NCBI RefSeq assembly: GCF_002858865.1
Contig: NZ_PJRR01000009.1
Coordinates: 62,001 to 126,000, forward strand
Source of the DNA: Caulobacter vibrioides
Lineage (GTDB): Bacteria > Pseudomonadota > Alphaproteobacteria > Caulobacterales > Caulobacteraceae
DNA: 64,000 nucleotides
Reading direction: 5' to 3'
Numbering within the stretch: the stretch's first letter is position 1; every line of letters begins with the position of its first letter. Made by a program: the position numbers and the translations under genes. Under the pieces are notes generated by a model. It was not told the origin of the DNA. It was given only the letters and a program-made list of their open reading frames with translations, and ran no database searches. Shown here one piece after another: positions 7,604-15,760 of this stretch.

Positions 7604-8558
7604 GCGGTTCGCGCGGGGCGATCGGATCGACCGTCTCGTCGAAGGCCTGCCAGAACAGCGCGCGGCGGGCGTCGGTCTCGACCAGGATCTCGTGGAAGGC
7701 CCCGGGGACCTCGACATAGCGCCCCTTGGGGATACGCCGTGCGATCGATTCTGAGTCGGCGTTCAGCACGCGGTTGTCGAGTTCGGCGCCGAGAATGGTC
7801 ACCGGAATCGCGATCGCTTCGACCGACTTGCTGCGCCTGAGCCACGCGCACGCTGAGATGGCGAAATCAGCCCAGCCCCAGGTCATGCCCCCCAGAGCGA
7901 TCTCGGGGTGGGCGCGCAGTTGCGCCTGGTAGCGATCATAGCGCGTCTCATCGTGGGTCAGACCGTCGCCCTGGAAGGTCTGGGTCAGCGGATCATACGG
8001 CGTCTGCACATACTCGCCGGCCAAACCCACCCGCGACATCACGAAAGCCAGAGGCCGCGCCAGCCACGGCGGCACGCCGGCGGTGTTGAGGCCCAGCATC
8101 GGCGCCGACAACACGGCGGCGGCGAAACGTGTCTCACCCTGGGCCAGGGCCAGGGTCGTCAGGCAACCGCCCATCGAATGGCTCACCGCGATCCAGGGCT
8201 TAGGCATCCGCGTCTCGAACGCATCGAGCAGCGCCTCGTAGTCGGAAACGAAGGTCTTGAAGCCGCGCGCGTGACCCTTCAGGCGGTCCGGCAAGGCGCG
8301 GGCCGACAGCCCCTGCCCTCGCCAGTCATGCAGCAAGACGGCGAAATCGCGCGCCAAAAGGTCGTCGACGACCTCGAAATACTTCTCAAGCGGCTCGCTG
8401 CGTCCGGGGCTGAGCACCACCGAACCCCGGGCGGGGCCTGCCGGGAAAAACGTCGCGGCGCGGAGGGTCGCCCCATCCGCGCCGCGGAACCATTCAGCCT
8501 TGCCGTGGTCGGGAACCGGGGCCTCGGGAATCGAGACCAGAGGCGCCGGTTCCTCCAT
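7578..8558 (-). CDS. Alpha/beta hydrolase, lysophospholipase (PldB-like)
   Basis: This 326-residue protein resembles the PldB/monoacylglycerol-lipase group of serine hydrolases. The nucleophile elbow is 'AVSHSMGGCL' (Ser about residue 127). An oxyanion segment 'VVLSPGRSEPLEKY' and 'DWRGQGLS' precede it. The acid and His are likely in 'GAELDNRVL' and 'PGAFHEIL'. There is no signal peptide, so it is probably cytoplasmic. It lies 3 nt downstream of the SCP2 gene on the same strand, so the two are likely co-transcribed, suggesting a lipid-related role. The exact substrate is unknown. Confidence 0.85.
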   Translation of the reverse strand: MEEPAPLVSIPEAPVPDHGKAEWFRGADGATLRAATFFPAGPARGSVVLSPGRSEPLEKYFEVVDDLLARDFAVLLHDWRGQGLSARALPDRLKGHARGFKTFVSDYEALLDAFETRMPKPWIAVSHSMGGCLTTLALAQGETRFAAAVLSAPMLGLNTAGVPPWLARPLAFVMSRVGLAGEYVQTPYDPLTQTFQGDGLTHDETRYDRYQAQLRAHPEIALGGMTWGWADFAISACAWLRRSKSVEAIAIPVTILGAELDNRVLNADSESIARRIPKGRYVEVPGAFHEILVETDARRALFWQAFDETVDPIAPREPLISPNVSD

Positions 8559-8561
8559 GGC

Positions 8562-8870
8562 CTAGCGGAGCTTGGCGAACAGGGCGCCCATCTTGGGCTG
8601 CAGGCCCATGGCCACGCCCATGTCCGACAGCTTCAGCTTGCCGGTCATGACGGCCATCGTCGGGTCCAGCTTGCCTTCGCCCATGGCGACCAGGTCGTCC
8701 AGGGCCAGGGTCATGGTCAGGTCGGCGGGCTTGTCTTCGTTGGTGACCGAGCCGCCGTCGATGTGGATGACACCGGCGTCCTTCAGGTCGAACTTCAGGG
8801 ACTTGCCCAGGCCGCTGTCGTCGCCAACGGCGGTTTTGATCTTGTCGGTGAGTTCCTGGATGGTGGCCAT
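8562..8870 (-). CDS. SCP2 sterol-binding domain protein
   Basis: This 102-residue protein consists of a single SCP-2 (sterol carrier protein 2) lipid-binding domain: 'LTDKIKTAVG', 'FDLKDAGVIHIDGG', 'ADLTMTLALDDLVAMGEG' and the C-terminal 'KLKLSDMGVAMGLQPK'. Such stand-alone bacterial SCP2 proteins bind fatty acyl or other hydrophobic ligands. It is the first gene of a likely two-gene unit with the PldB-like hydrolase, separated by 3 nt. The upstream 88 nt before the next gene presumably hold its promoter. Confidence 0.9.
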   Translation of the reverse strand: MATIQELTDKIKTAVGDDSGLGKSLKFDLKDAGVIHIDGGSVTNEDKPADLTMTLALDDLVAMGEGKLDPTMAVMTGKLKLSDMGVAMGLQPKMGALFAKLR

Positions 8871-8958
8871 GGCGCGATCTCCCTCTGCGCTTGTGAGTTG
8901 ATGAAAAGCTAGACCGGCTGACGCGGATAAGTAAACACCGGTTAGAACAGCCGTTGGT

Positions 8959-9636
8959 TTATTTCTTGCCGTCGTCGAACGCGACCCTAGTCGGCGTTCG
9001 CGACAGCTTCACCCTGGCCGCGCCCTTGTGGGCCTCAGGGTAGAAGACCGGCACGCCACCGACCATCTCGAGTGCGGCCTGGCGGCCGTCGCCATAGACG
9101 ATCTGGCCGCTCTGCGCGCCGATAAAGCCGATCCCCGGCAGCTTCGGGACCATGAGGGCCAGCGCGGGGCCGGCCGCCTTGCGCATCGCCGCGTTCGACT
9201 CCGAAACGGTCAAGGCAAGTTCGCGTGCATCGTACTCCTGGGTCAGCTTGAGAACCGGAGCCGGTATCATGCTGATCGAGAACTTCTTTTCGGCAGGAAC
9301 ATCGACCACGACCTTGGCCTTGCCGTTCAACTGGGTCAGCGTGGGCAGCCGATCAAACTCGCCATCGTCCCCGACGGGCAAGACCGTGGTGGAGCCGTTG
9401 GTCTCGACGACAGAAACCTTCACCCCGCCCATGGGCTTGCCTTCGCTGCGCAGGATGTACCGAAGACGCATCCGCGAGCGCTCCTGAGCGGGCACCTTCA
9501 TGAACTTGTCGAGATAGGGAAACAGCTTCTCGGCGGGGATGACCTTCTCTCGTGCGGAGGCGGGCGTCGCGGCAGCGATCAGCGCAAGGCCAAGGCCGGC
9601 TACGGCCAGCGTCTTGAATGTCTTGCTCTGGTTCAT
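8959..9636 (-). CDS. Exported protein of unknown function
   Basis: This 225-residue protein has a clear Sec signal peptide ('TLAVAGLGLALIAAATPASA', cleavage about residue 28). I do not recognise the mature domain, which is mostly beta-rich ('LRYILRSEGKPMGGVKVSVV', 'VVDVPAEKKFSISMIP'). Its start overlaps the stop of the upstream exported methyltransferase-fold gene by 4 nt (ATGA), so the two are translationally coupled and probably act in the same periplasmic process. No cysteines or metal-binding motif stand out. Confidence 0.8.
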   Translation of the reverse strand: MNQSKTFKTLAVAGLGLALIAAATPASAREKVIPAEKLFPYLDKFMKVPAQERSRMRLRYILRSEGKPMGGVKVSVVETNGSTTVLPVGDDGEFDRLPTLTQLNGKAKVVVDVPAEKKFSISMIPAPVLKLTQEYDARELALTVSESNAAMRKAAGPALALMVPKLPGIGFIGAQSGQIVYGDGRQAALEMVGGVPVFYPEAHKGAARVKLSRTPTRVAFDDGKK

Positions 9637-10529
9637 TTCGGCTTCGCGAACTTCAAGGTCATGCGGTCGCTCTCCCCGATCGCATCATATTTGGAATGGT
9701 CGAAACCCGGCTCGGCCGGCTCGCCGCGCGGCGCCGACAGGCGCGTGGGCGGCAGGGTCCAGACACCGAAGGGATGGTCCTTGGTGTCCTTGGGATTGGC
9801 GTTGATCTCGCTGGTCCCGATCAGGATGAAGCCGGCCTCCTTGGCAATCTGGATGACGTAGTCCTGCTGGACATAGCCATCCTCGGCCAGCACGTCCTGG
9901 ACGCGTCCCGGCTGCCCGCGATGTTCCTCGATCCCCAAAATCCCGCCGGGCTTGAGCGCTGCAAGCGCGTCCTTGAAGGCCTTCTCGGCGATGCCGCCGG
10001 CCATCCAGTTATGCAGATTGCGCAGGAACAGCACGAGATCGGCGCTGCCCGCCGGCGCGACGGGCCCGCTGGTCGGGCCGAAGGCCGTAAAGGCCACCTC
10101 GCCATAGACCTTCTTTTTCTCGGCCAGCTTGCGGCGGTAGCCGTCGACGATCGTGGCGGCCGCAGGGTCAGCGGGGCCGGTCGTCTCCAGCATGGCTTCA
10201 TAGAGCTTGCCGCGGGTGTCGGCCAGGAACGGCGCCAGGATGTCGGTGTACCAGCCTGCTCCCGGCCAGAACTCGACCACGGTCTGGCCGGGCTTGAGCT
10301 CCCAGAATTTCAGGCTTTCGACAGGATGACGCCAAACGTCGCGCGCGCGGTCGGCCGGCGGACGCCAGTTTCCCGCCACCGCCGCCTCGATCGTATTCGG
10401 CCCGGCCTTGGCGGCGGCCTTGGCCTCCACCTTCGCCGGGTCGTCCTTTTTCCCGCACGACGCCAGAGCCAAGGCGCCGACGCCCGCCACCAAGCTTCGC
10501 CGCGACCAGAGTTGAACCGGAATCATCAT
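9633..10529 (-). CDS. Exported methyltransferase-fold protein (copy 1)
   Basis: This 298-residue protein has a Tat/lipoprotein-like leader ('RRSLVAGVGALALASCGKK', a possible lipobox LASC) and a class I SAM-methyltransferase-like domain of the secreted COG4798 type. 'VVEFWPGAGWYTDILAPF' is at the motif I position, 'DLVLFLRNLHNWM' at motif IV and 'ALKPGGILGIEEHRGQPG' after it. The C-terminus 'NANPKDTKDHPFGVWTLPP' is nearly identical to the neighbouring paralogue. An extracytoplasmic SAM enzyme would be unusual, so the domain may bind another ligand. It overlaps the downstream exported protein gene by 4 nt. Confidence 0.82.
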   Translation of the reverse strand: MMIPVQLWSRRSLVAGVGALALASCGKKDDPAKVEAKAAAKAGPNTIEAAVAGNWRPPADRARDVWRHPVESLKFWELKPGQTVVEFWPGAGWYTDILAPFLADTRGKLYEAMLETTGPADPAAATIVDGYRRKLAEKKKVYGEVAFTAFGPTSGPVAPAGSADLVLFLRNLHNWMAGGIAEKAFKDALAALKPGGILGIEEHRGQPGRVQDVLAEDGYVQQDYVIQIAKEAGFILIGTSEINANPKDTKDHPFGVWTLPPTRLSAPRGEPAEPGFDHSKYDAIGESDRMTLKFAKPK

Positions 10530-10573
10530 TCCCCCACAGCGCGGAAAAGCCTGGCGGCAGACCTTGGCGAAAG

Positions 10574-11416
10574 TCAGGCAGGCTTGCGGAAGCGCAGGGT
10601 CATCCGGTCGCTTTCACCGATAGCGTCATACTTGCTGCGGTCGAAGTTGGGATCGGCGGGCTGGCCGCCCGGCGCGGTGCGCTTCACCGGCGGCAGGGTC
10701 CAGACGCCGAACGGGTGGTCCTTGGTGTCCTTCGGGTTGGCGTTGATCTCCGATTGAGCGTCCAGCTTGAAGCCGGCTTTCTCGGCGATGGCGATCACCG
10801 TGGCGGTGTTGAGGTAACCGTCAGCGCCGGCGGCCTTTTCCGAACGCGGGTCGGCGCGGTGCTCCTCGACGGCCAGCACGCCGCCCGGCTTCAGCACGGC
10901 GAAGAAGTCGGCGAACACCTTGTCGGCGACGCCCGGCTGCACGGTCCAGTTATGGACGTTACGCGCCGTCAGCACGATGTCGGCCGAACCCGGCGCGCCG
11001 AGCGGACCCGACACCGGGCCGAAATTGGCGAACTGCGGCTTGCCGTACTTGGCTTCGTCAGCGAAGCGGGCTTCGAAGTCAGCGCGGCCCTTGCGGGCGC
11101 CTTCCGACAGCTTCGGATTGGCAAGGTCGGCGACGCCGGCCACGTAGGTTCCGCCGGTGGCCTTGGCGTAGGGCGCCAGGATCGCGGTCCAGTAGCCGCC
11201 GCCGGGCGAGACCTCGATCACGGTCTGCTTGGGCTTGAGACCCCAGAAGATCAGGCTCTCATACGGATGACGGGCGCCGTCGCGAGCGACGTCGGCGGCG
11301 GGGCGGGTCGGCGAGGCGATCGCAGCCTTCAGGGCGGCGTCGGTGGCGGCGAAGGCGGCCGGCGCGGACAGAGTGAAAGCGGCGGCCAGAAGCAGAACTT
11401 GGCGACGAAGCGGCAT
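10574..11416 (-). CDS. Exported methyltransferase-fold protein (copy 2)
   Basis: This 280-residue paralogue of the adjacent downstream gene has a Sec signal peptide ('LLLAAAFTLSAPAAFA', cleavage about 23). It lacks the lipobox. The fold motifs are 'VIEVSPGGGYWTAILAPY' (motif I), 'DIVLTARNVHNW' and 'VLKPGGVLAVEEHRADP'. The C-terminal 50 residues (from 'SEINANPKD') are almost identical to copy 1, including at DNA level, pointing to tandem duplication. It is the first gene of a three-gene minus-strand unit, with a 44-nt gap to copy 1. Its promoter lies in the divergent region shared with the small heat-shock gene. Confidence 0.82.
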   Translation of the reverse strand: MPLRRQVLLLAAAFTLSAPAAFAATDAALKAAIASPTRPAADVARDGARHPYESLIFWGLKPKQTVIEVSPGGGYWTAILAPYAKATGGTYVAGVADLANPKLSEGARKGRADFEARFADEAKYGKPQFANFGPVSGPLGAPGSADIVLTARNVHNWTVQPGVADKVFADFFAVLKPGGVLAVEEHRADPRSEKAAGADGYLNTATVIAIAEKAGFKLDAQSEINANPKDTKDHPFGVWTLPPVKRTAPGGQPADPNFDRSKYDAIGESDRMTLRFRKPA

Positions 11417-11505
11417 GGGGAAGTGTCCTTCGGTCGGATGGGAGCGGCGACCTTAGCCATGGTTATCGGCGCGTCAAACGATTCACGTTCTGTGAGTTGG
11501 CGCCC

Positions 11506-11511
11506 CTTGAA
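11506..11511 (+). promoter_or_regulatory. Candidate sigma32 -35 element for the small heat-shock gene
   Basis: CTTGAA at 11506-11511 matches the -35 hexamer of heat-shock (sigma32) promoters. A clear CCCCAT-type -10 is not evident; the best-placed stretch, around 11526-11535, is only weakly similar. It sits just upstream of the folded 5' leader. Confidence 0.4.
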
Positions 11512-11541
11512 CCCGAAAATCCGCTCACCAACTACATGAAC

Positions 11542-11640
11542 GAAGGCGCTGGATGACCGGGCCTTCCGGACCGCAGGTGACGCCGATTTCGGGTCGCCGA
11601 AGGGACGAAACCCTTGAGACCTTGCTTGATGAGAAGGATC
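11542..11640 (+). promoter_or_regulatory. ROSE-like RNA thermometer in the leader of the Hsp20 gene
   Basis: Four successive hairpins can be drawn. GAAGGC/GCCTTC spans 11542-11566. GGTGAC/GTCGCC with an inner CCGA/TCGG spans 11576-11598. AAGGG/CCCTT spans 11600-11615. CCTT/AAGG at 11620-11637 sequesters the Shine-Dalgarno (AAGGAT, 11634-11639). The 5' arm of the last hairpin contains TTGCT (11622-11626), the U(U/C)GCU signature of ROSE thermometers, which control small heat-shock genes in Alphaproteobacteria. Confidence 0.7.
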
Positions 11641-11647
11641 TAATTCT

Positions 11648-12106
11648 ATGCGTACGATCGACCTTTCGCCCCTGTACCGCTCGCTCGTCGGCTTTGACCG
11701 CCTCGCCGACCAGCTGGACGCCGCCGCGCGTAACGAAGCGGCCTCGGGCTATCCCCCCTACAACATCGAACGCACCGGCGAGAACGCCTACCGCATCGAG
11801 ATCGCGGTGGCGGGCTTCAAGCCCGAAGAACTGAACGTCGAGGTGAAGGAAAACCTGCTGACCGTCACCGGCCGCAAGGCCGCGAACGACGAAGCCAAGC
11901 AGTACCTGCATCGCGGCCTGGCCGAGCGCAACTTCGAGCGCAAGTTCCAGCTGACCGACTACTTGGTGGTGGTCGACGCCGATCTGTCGAACGGCCTGCT
12001 GTCGATCGCGTTGAAGCGCGAACTGCCCGAAGCGCTCAAGCCCCGCACGGTGGAGATCAAGACGCCCTCTGCCTCGACCCTGATCGAAGGCGAAAAGGCC
12101 GCGTAA
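11648..12106 (+). CDS. Small heat-shock protein, Hsp20/IbpA family
   Basis: This 152-residue ATP-independent holdase chaperone has an alpha-crystallin domain at about residues 35-125 ('YNIERTGENAYRIEIAVAGF', 'VEVKENLLTVTGRK', 'RNFERKFQLTDYL', 'LSNGLLSIALKRELPE'). The C-terminal I-x-I/V-type tail is 'TVEIKT'. It matches the class A small heat-shock proteins (IbpA/HspA type) of Alphaproteobacteria; from memory this corresponds to C. crescentus sHSP1 (CC_2258). Expression is probably controlled both by a heat-shock promoter and by the folded leader just upstream. It is followed by a strong terminator. Confidence 0.95.
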   Translation: MRTIDLSPLYRSLVGFDRLADQLDAAARNEAASGYPPYNIERTGENAYRIEIAVAGFKPEELNVEVKENLLTVTGRKAANDEAKQYLHRGLAERNFERKFQLTDYLVVVDADLSNGLLSIALKRELPEALKPRTVEIKTPSASTLIEGEKAA

Positions 12107-12150
12107 CCCGCAGCCCTGCTGTTTCTGTCTCCCAATCCCCTCTGAACTTG

Positions 12151-12179
12151 GGCGGCGCCGAAAGGCGCCGCCTTTTTCG
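12151..12179 (+). terminator. Rho-independent terminator after the Hsp20 gene
   Basis: GGCGGCGCC (12151-12159), a GAAA tetraloop and GGCGCCGCC (12164-12172) are followed by TTTTT. It is a textbook terminator 45 nt after the stop codon. It also lies next to the end of the convergent pentapeptide-repeat gene. Confidence 0.93.
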
Positions 12180-12184
12180 TGGGA

Positions 12185-13450
12185 TCAGTCCGGCATCGAA
12201 AGATCAAGGCCCTGGATCTGGCTGAGATCCACGTCCCGGAAGCTGGTCTTGACCACTCGCGCGCCGGTGAGGTCCGCGCCGCGCAGATCGGCGCCATCGA
12301 GGATGGCTTCGCTCAAATCCGCCGTTTGCAACAGCGCGTACCGCAGACGCGCGGCCTGCAGGCTCGACTGGGTCCGACGCTCCGGCCCCAGCGGCAAAGG
12401 CGACAGGACGGCTTGCCGCAGATCCGCCTTGGTCAGGTTGGCGCCCGCCAGCTTGGCGCCACGCAGGTCGGCCCCACGCAGATTGGCCGCCCGAAGATCG
12501 GCGTTCTGAAGATTGGCGCCCTGCAATTGCGCGCCCGACAGATCAAGACCGATCATGCAGGCGCCCTTGGCGCTCATGGCGGTCAGCCGAAGACCCTTGA
12601 GCTTGTCGCCGAGCGGACGCAGATCCTCGCCATCCAGGCGCGCCGCCGAGCCTTCCCGGCCGCCCGTCTGACACCAACGCTGATTGTCGACGCAGCGACG
12701 CAGCAGTTCTTCGGCCCGAGCCAAAGCCTCGCGGCTGGCGGCCTTGAGGGTCCCGTTCATGTGAGCGCCGCTGACCCGCGCGGTCGAGGTGTCGACCCCG
12801 GCCATGACCGCTCCCGACAGGTTGGCGCCTTCAAGGTTGGTTCCCTTGACGTCGGCGCCGTCGAGGATCGCGCCGCACAGGTTGGCTTCCTTGAGGTTCG
12901 CCCCCGAGAGCTTGGCGCCCTTGAGCGAGCAATCGCTGAAGTCGGCCTTGAAGGCGGAGACGCCCTCGAACTGCGAGCCGTCCAGCGTGGCCCCGGAGAA
13001 GTTGACCTCGTCGGCCTCGCCCTGACGCGTTTCATGGCGCAGCGTATCGAGACCCTTCCGGGGATGGGGAATGGCGATCTGGCCCTCTCGGAAGTCGGCC
13101 TGGGTCAAATCTGCCTGGGCGAGGTTGGCGCCGCGCAGGCAGGCGCCGCGCAGATCGGCGCGGACCATGGACGCCTGGCGCATGTCGCTCTTGCGCAGAT
13201 CACAGCCGAACAGGCTCGCCCGGTCCAGCTTGGTGCGGACCATGCGGCAGCCCTCGAGGACCGAGGCGGAAAGGTCCGCATCGACCAGGTTCCGAAACGA
13301 CAGATCTAGGCCCGACAGCTGGACGAAACGGAGCGAAGCCCGCTTCCCCCCCTGCTTGCCGGTAACGAATTTCTCGTGCGCCGTCACGATCATGTCGAGC
13401 TCGGCTTGGCTCAGGCGGCGTCGCCCGGCCACGCTCTGCGCGGCGTTCAT
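12185..13450 (-). CDS. Pentapeptide-repeat protein (copy B)
   Basis: This 421-residue protein is made mostly of A(D/N)LXX pentapeptide repeats, which form a right-handed quadrilateral beta-helix. There is a short non-repeat N-terminus ('LSQAELDMIVTAHEKFVTGK', residues about 13-33). A first repeat block runs to about residue 240. A helical interruption contains 'NQRWCQTGGREGSAARLDG', and a second repeat block reaches the C-terminus. There is no signal peptide or membrane segment. The neighbouring gene encodes a full-length paralogue with the same interruption. Function is unknown; gyrase mimicry of the Qnr type cannot be inferred from repeats alone. Confidence 0.9.
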   Translation of the reverse strand: MNAAQSVAGRRRLSQAELDMIVTAHEKFVTGKQGGKRASLRFVQLSGLDLSFRNLVDADLSASVLEGCRMVRTKLDRASLFGCDLRKSDMRQASMVRADLRGACLRGANLAQADLTQADFREGQIAIPHPRKGLDTLRHETRQGEADEVNFSGATLDGSQFEGVSAFKADFSDCSLKGAKLSGANLKEANLCGAILDGADVKGTNLEGANLSGAVMAGVDTSTARVSGAHMNGTLKAASREALARAEELLRRCVDNQRWCQTGGREGSAARLDGEDLRPLGDKLKGLRLTAMSAKGACMIGLDLSGAQLQGANLQNADLRAANLRGADLRGAKLAGANLTKADLRQAVLSPLPLGPERRTQSSLQAARLRYALLQTADLSEAILDGADLRGADLTGARVVKTSFRDVDLSQIQGLDLSMPD

Positions 13451-13552
13451 AAGGAATTTCCCCGTATGACTTTGTTCTCTTAGTTACGGGGACTCTAACG
13501 CCGACCAACGAGCGAAGCGTTAAGACTGCGTCGGATTGTCGCAAAATATTTC

Positions 13553-14812
13553 CTAGATGACATCATCCAGGCCGCGCGCCGCCAGCCTGATGGCGCCGGT
13601 CAGATCCAGGTCGCGTAGCTGCGCGCCGGTAAAGTTGGCGCGCGAGACATCCGCGCCGGCCATTCGGGCCTGCCGCAGGTCAGCGCGCGCGAGGTCGGCG
13701 TTGGTAAGAATCGCCCCCGTCAGATCGACCGGCAGCAAGCGGTCGGCTGCGATGAGCAGCGGCCCCAGCTGTGCGTCACGCAGGTCCGCTCCCGTCAGCT
13801 TGGCGCCCTTCAACCGCGCGCCTCGCAGGTCGGCGCGGCGCAGGTTGCAGGCTCGCAGATCGGCGCCATCCAACTGCGCGCCCTGCATCTGCACGCCTTC
13901 CATGTCGAGGCCGTAGAACACCGCCCCCTTCGCCGACAGGGCCGTGAGATTGAAGCCTCGGACAGATCGCAGATTCCGCAGATCGGCCTTGTCGAACACC
14001 GAGGGCTTGCCCTCGCCGCCGCCGGTCTCGATCCATCGTGCGTGGTCGGCGATCATCTGCTCATACGGCAGGTCAGAGACGCTTGTGCCCGACGGCTTGT
14101 CGGTCAACGCGCCGTCCATATTGGTGTCGTTGACGTTCCAGGACAGGGTCTTGGCCCCAACCAGCACGGCGTTGCGCAGATCAGCGCCGGCGAGGTTAGC
14201 GCCCGACAGATCGGCCCCCGCCAGGTTGGCGCCGTTGAAATTGGCCTGTTTGAGGTTGGCCCGAACCAGCTTGGCGTCCTTCAGGATAGCGTCACTGAAG
14301 TCCGCCTTCGTCGCGACGATGCCCGACAGGCGCGAACGCTCGAGGTTGGCGCCCGACAGGTTCGCGCCGGCCGCGAAGGCTTCGCGTTGGGTCGGTTCGA
14401 TGACGCGATAACCTTCCTTGCGGTCGGCGGCGGCGATCGTGCCCTCCCGCAGATCGGCCTCGAACATGTCGGCGCCGGTCAGGTTGGCGCCGCGCAGACT
14501 GGATCCGCGCAGGTCAGCCCGCCGCAACGACGCGTCGGTCAAGTCGGCGCCTTGCAGATCCGCGCCATAGAAGTTGGCGTTGTCCAGCTTGGCTTTTCGC
14601 AGGTCACAGCCGACGAGAATGGCGCCGGTGAAATCGGCGTCGCAGAGATTGCGCCCCGGCACGGAGAGGCCAGACAGGTCGCAGAACGCGAACACCGCGC
14701 GCGCGCCCCCCATCCGCGCCGACCACAGACGGTCATGCTTGGCGCAGATGACGTCCACTTCGTACTGCGTCAGGCGCTTGTATTCTTGTGGCGTGCTGGC
14801 GGCGGCGCTCAT
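13553..14812 (-). CDS. Pentapeptide-repeat protein (copy A)
   Basis: This 419-residue paralogue of the next gene downstream is collinear along its length. It has an N-terminal cap ('LTQYEVDVICAKHDRLWSAR'), a first A(D/N)LXX block and a central interruption with 'HARWIETGGGEGKPSVFDK'. A conserved 'LTALSAKGA' segment and a second repeat block follow. The shared W-x2-TGG-x-EG motif suggests a conserved functional or structural site rather than a random gap. The two genes are tandem with a 102-nt gap. No export signal is seen. The biological role is not recognised. Confidence 0.9.
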   Translation of the reverse strand: MSAAASTPQEYKRLTQYEVDVICAKHDRLWSARMGGARAVFAFCDLSGLSVPGRNLCDADFTGAILVGCDLRKAKLDNANFYGADLQGADLTDASLRRADLRGSSLRGANLTGADMFEADLREGTIAAADRKEGYRVIEPTQREAFAAGANLSGANLERSRLSGIVATKADFSDAILKDAKLVRANLKQANFNGANLAGADLSGANLAGADLRNAVLVGAKTLSWNVNDTNMDGALTDKPSGTSVSDLPYEQMIADHARWIETGGGEGKPSVFDKADLRNLRSVRGFNLTALSAKGAVFYGLDMEGVQMQGAQLDGADLRACNLRRADLRGARLKGAKLTGADLRDAQLGPLLIAADRLLPVDLTGAILTNADLARADLRQARMAGADVSRANFTGAQLRDLDLTGAIRLAARGLDDVI

Positions 14813-14904
14813 GGCTCGCTGGGTATCCCGAGTTAACGGGACACCTTGCGCAGAGCAAAATTAACGCCGTGTTTCCAACACCTTCCGCTTAAGCTTTCGG
14901 CGTT

Positions 14905-15618
14905 TTAACCAACTTTGGGAAGCGCCTCAGCCCGACTGTCGTCCAGGTAGCGCGCGCCGGTCGGCTTCAATGCAGCATCCAGGTCGATCACCAGCGGATT
15001 GCCGGTCGGAATCTCCACACCGACGATCTGGTCGTCCGGCACGTTGAACAGATGCTTGACGATGGCGCGCAGCGAGTTGCCGTGAGCGGCGATCAGCACA
15101 GTCTCACCCGCCTTGAGATGCGGAGCGATGTCGCTTTCCCAGTAGGGCAGAACGCGAACCAGCGTCGTCGCCAGGCTTTCCGTGCTGGGCAGGCTTGCGC
15201 CCTTGTAGCGGCGGTCCTTGCTGAAGTCGTACTCGCCGCCCGGCGCCAGCTCCGGCGGCGGGATATCGTACGAACGGCGCCAGATGGTCACCTGCTCGAC
15301 GCCGTGCTTTTCGGCGGTCTCAGCCTTGTTCAGGCCGGTCAGCCCGCCATAGTGGCGCTCGTTCAAGCGCCAGTCCTTGGTCACCGGCACGAAGCTCTGC
15401 TTGGCGGCGTCCAGCGCCAGATTGCCCGTGCGGATGGCGCGGGTCTGAACCGAGGTGAACAAGCGGTCGATCTCGATGCCGGCCGCAGCGATCAGCTCGC
15501 CGCCCTTCCGGGCCTGAGCTTCGCCCTCAGCGGTGAGGTCAACATCAACCCAACCGGTGAAGCGGTTTTCCAGGTTCCACTGGCTTTGGCCATGGCGCAG
15601 CAGGACGAGCGTCGGCAT
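14905..15618 (-). CDS. gpmA: 2,3-bisphosphoglycerate-dependent phosphoglycerate mutase
   Basis: This 237-residue glycolytic enzyme interconverts 3- and 2-phosphoglycerate through a phospho-His intermediate. The catalytic 'LLRHGQSQWNLENRFTGW' is at residues 5-22. It is followed by 'TSVQTRAIRT', 'LNERHYGGLTGLNKAE', 'RRSYDIPPP' and the second His in 'VLIAAHGNSLRAIV'. The length and motifs are those of dPGM. A good ribosome-binding site (GAAGGAAG) precedes the ATG at 15618. It is a single gene, divergent from the small membrane protein gene. Confidence 0.97.
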   Translation of the reverse strand: MPTLVLLRHGQSQWNLENRFTGWVDVDLTAEGEAQARKGGELIAAAGIEIDRLFTSVQTRAIRTGNLALDAAKQSFVPVTKDWRLNERHYGGLTGLNKAETAEKHGVEQVTIWRRSYDIPPPELAPGGEYDFSKDRRYKGASLPSTESLATTLVRVLPYWESDIAPHLKAGETVLIAAHGNSLRAIVKHLFNVPDDQIVGVEIPTGNPLVIDLDAALKPTGARYLDDSRAEALPKVG

Positions 15619-15760
15619 CGGGCTTCCTTCGGAGATCAGGGAAATGTCAGGGCGGGCTAAGGCCAGCCCGCTTCAGCGTCAAGCGCCGAAGCGACCAAGG
15701 ACCCGATCGGCCCGGTGCGCGCCCCCTCCCCCAGGCCGCCGCGCGTGCTATAGGCGAGCC

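Noticed and set aside
12179..13309. Antisense frame rich in repeated Leu/Gly-type segments over the pentapeptide-repeat gene
   Set aside because: The repetition is the complement of the pentapeptide repeats; the protein has no known fold signature.
14827..14866. Pair of GTTAAC/ATTAACG motifs before the first pentapeptide-repeat gene as a CtrA site
   Set aside because: The TTAA half-sites are too far apart for the N7 spacing of a CtrA box.
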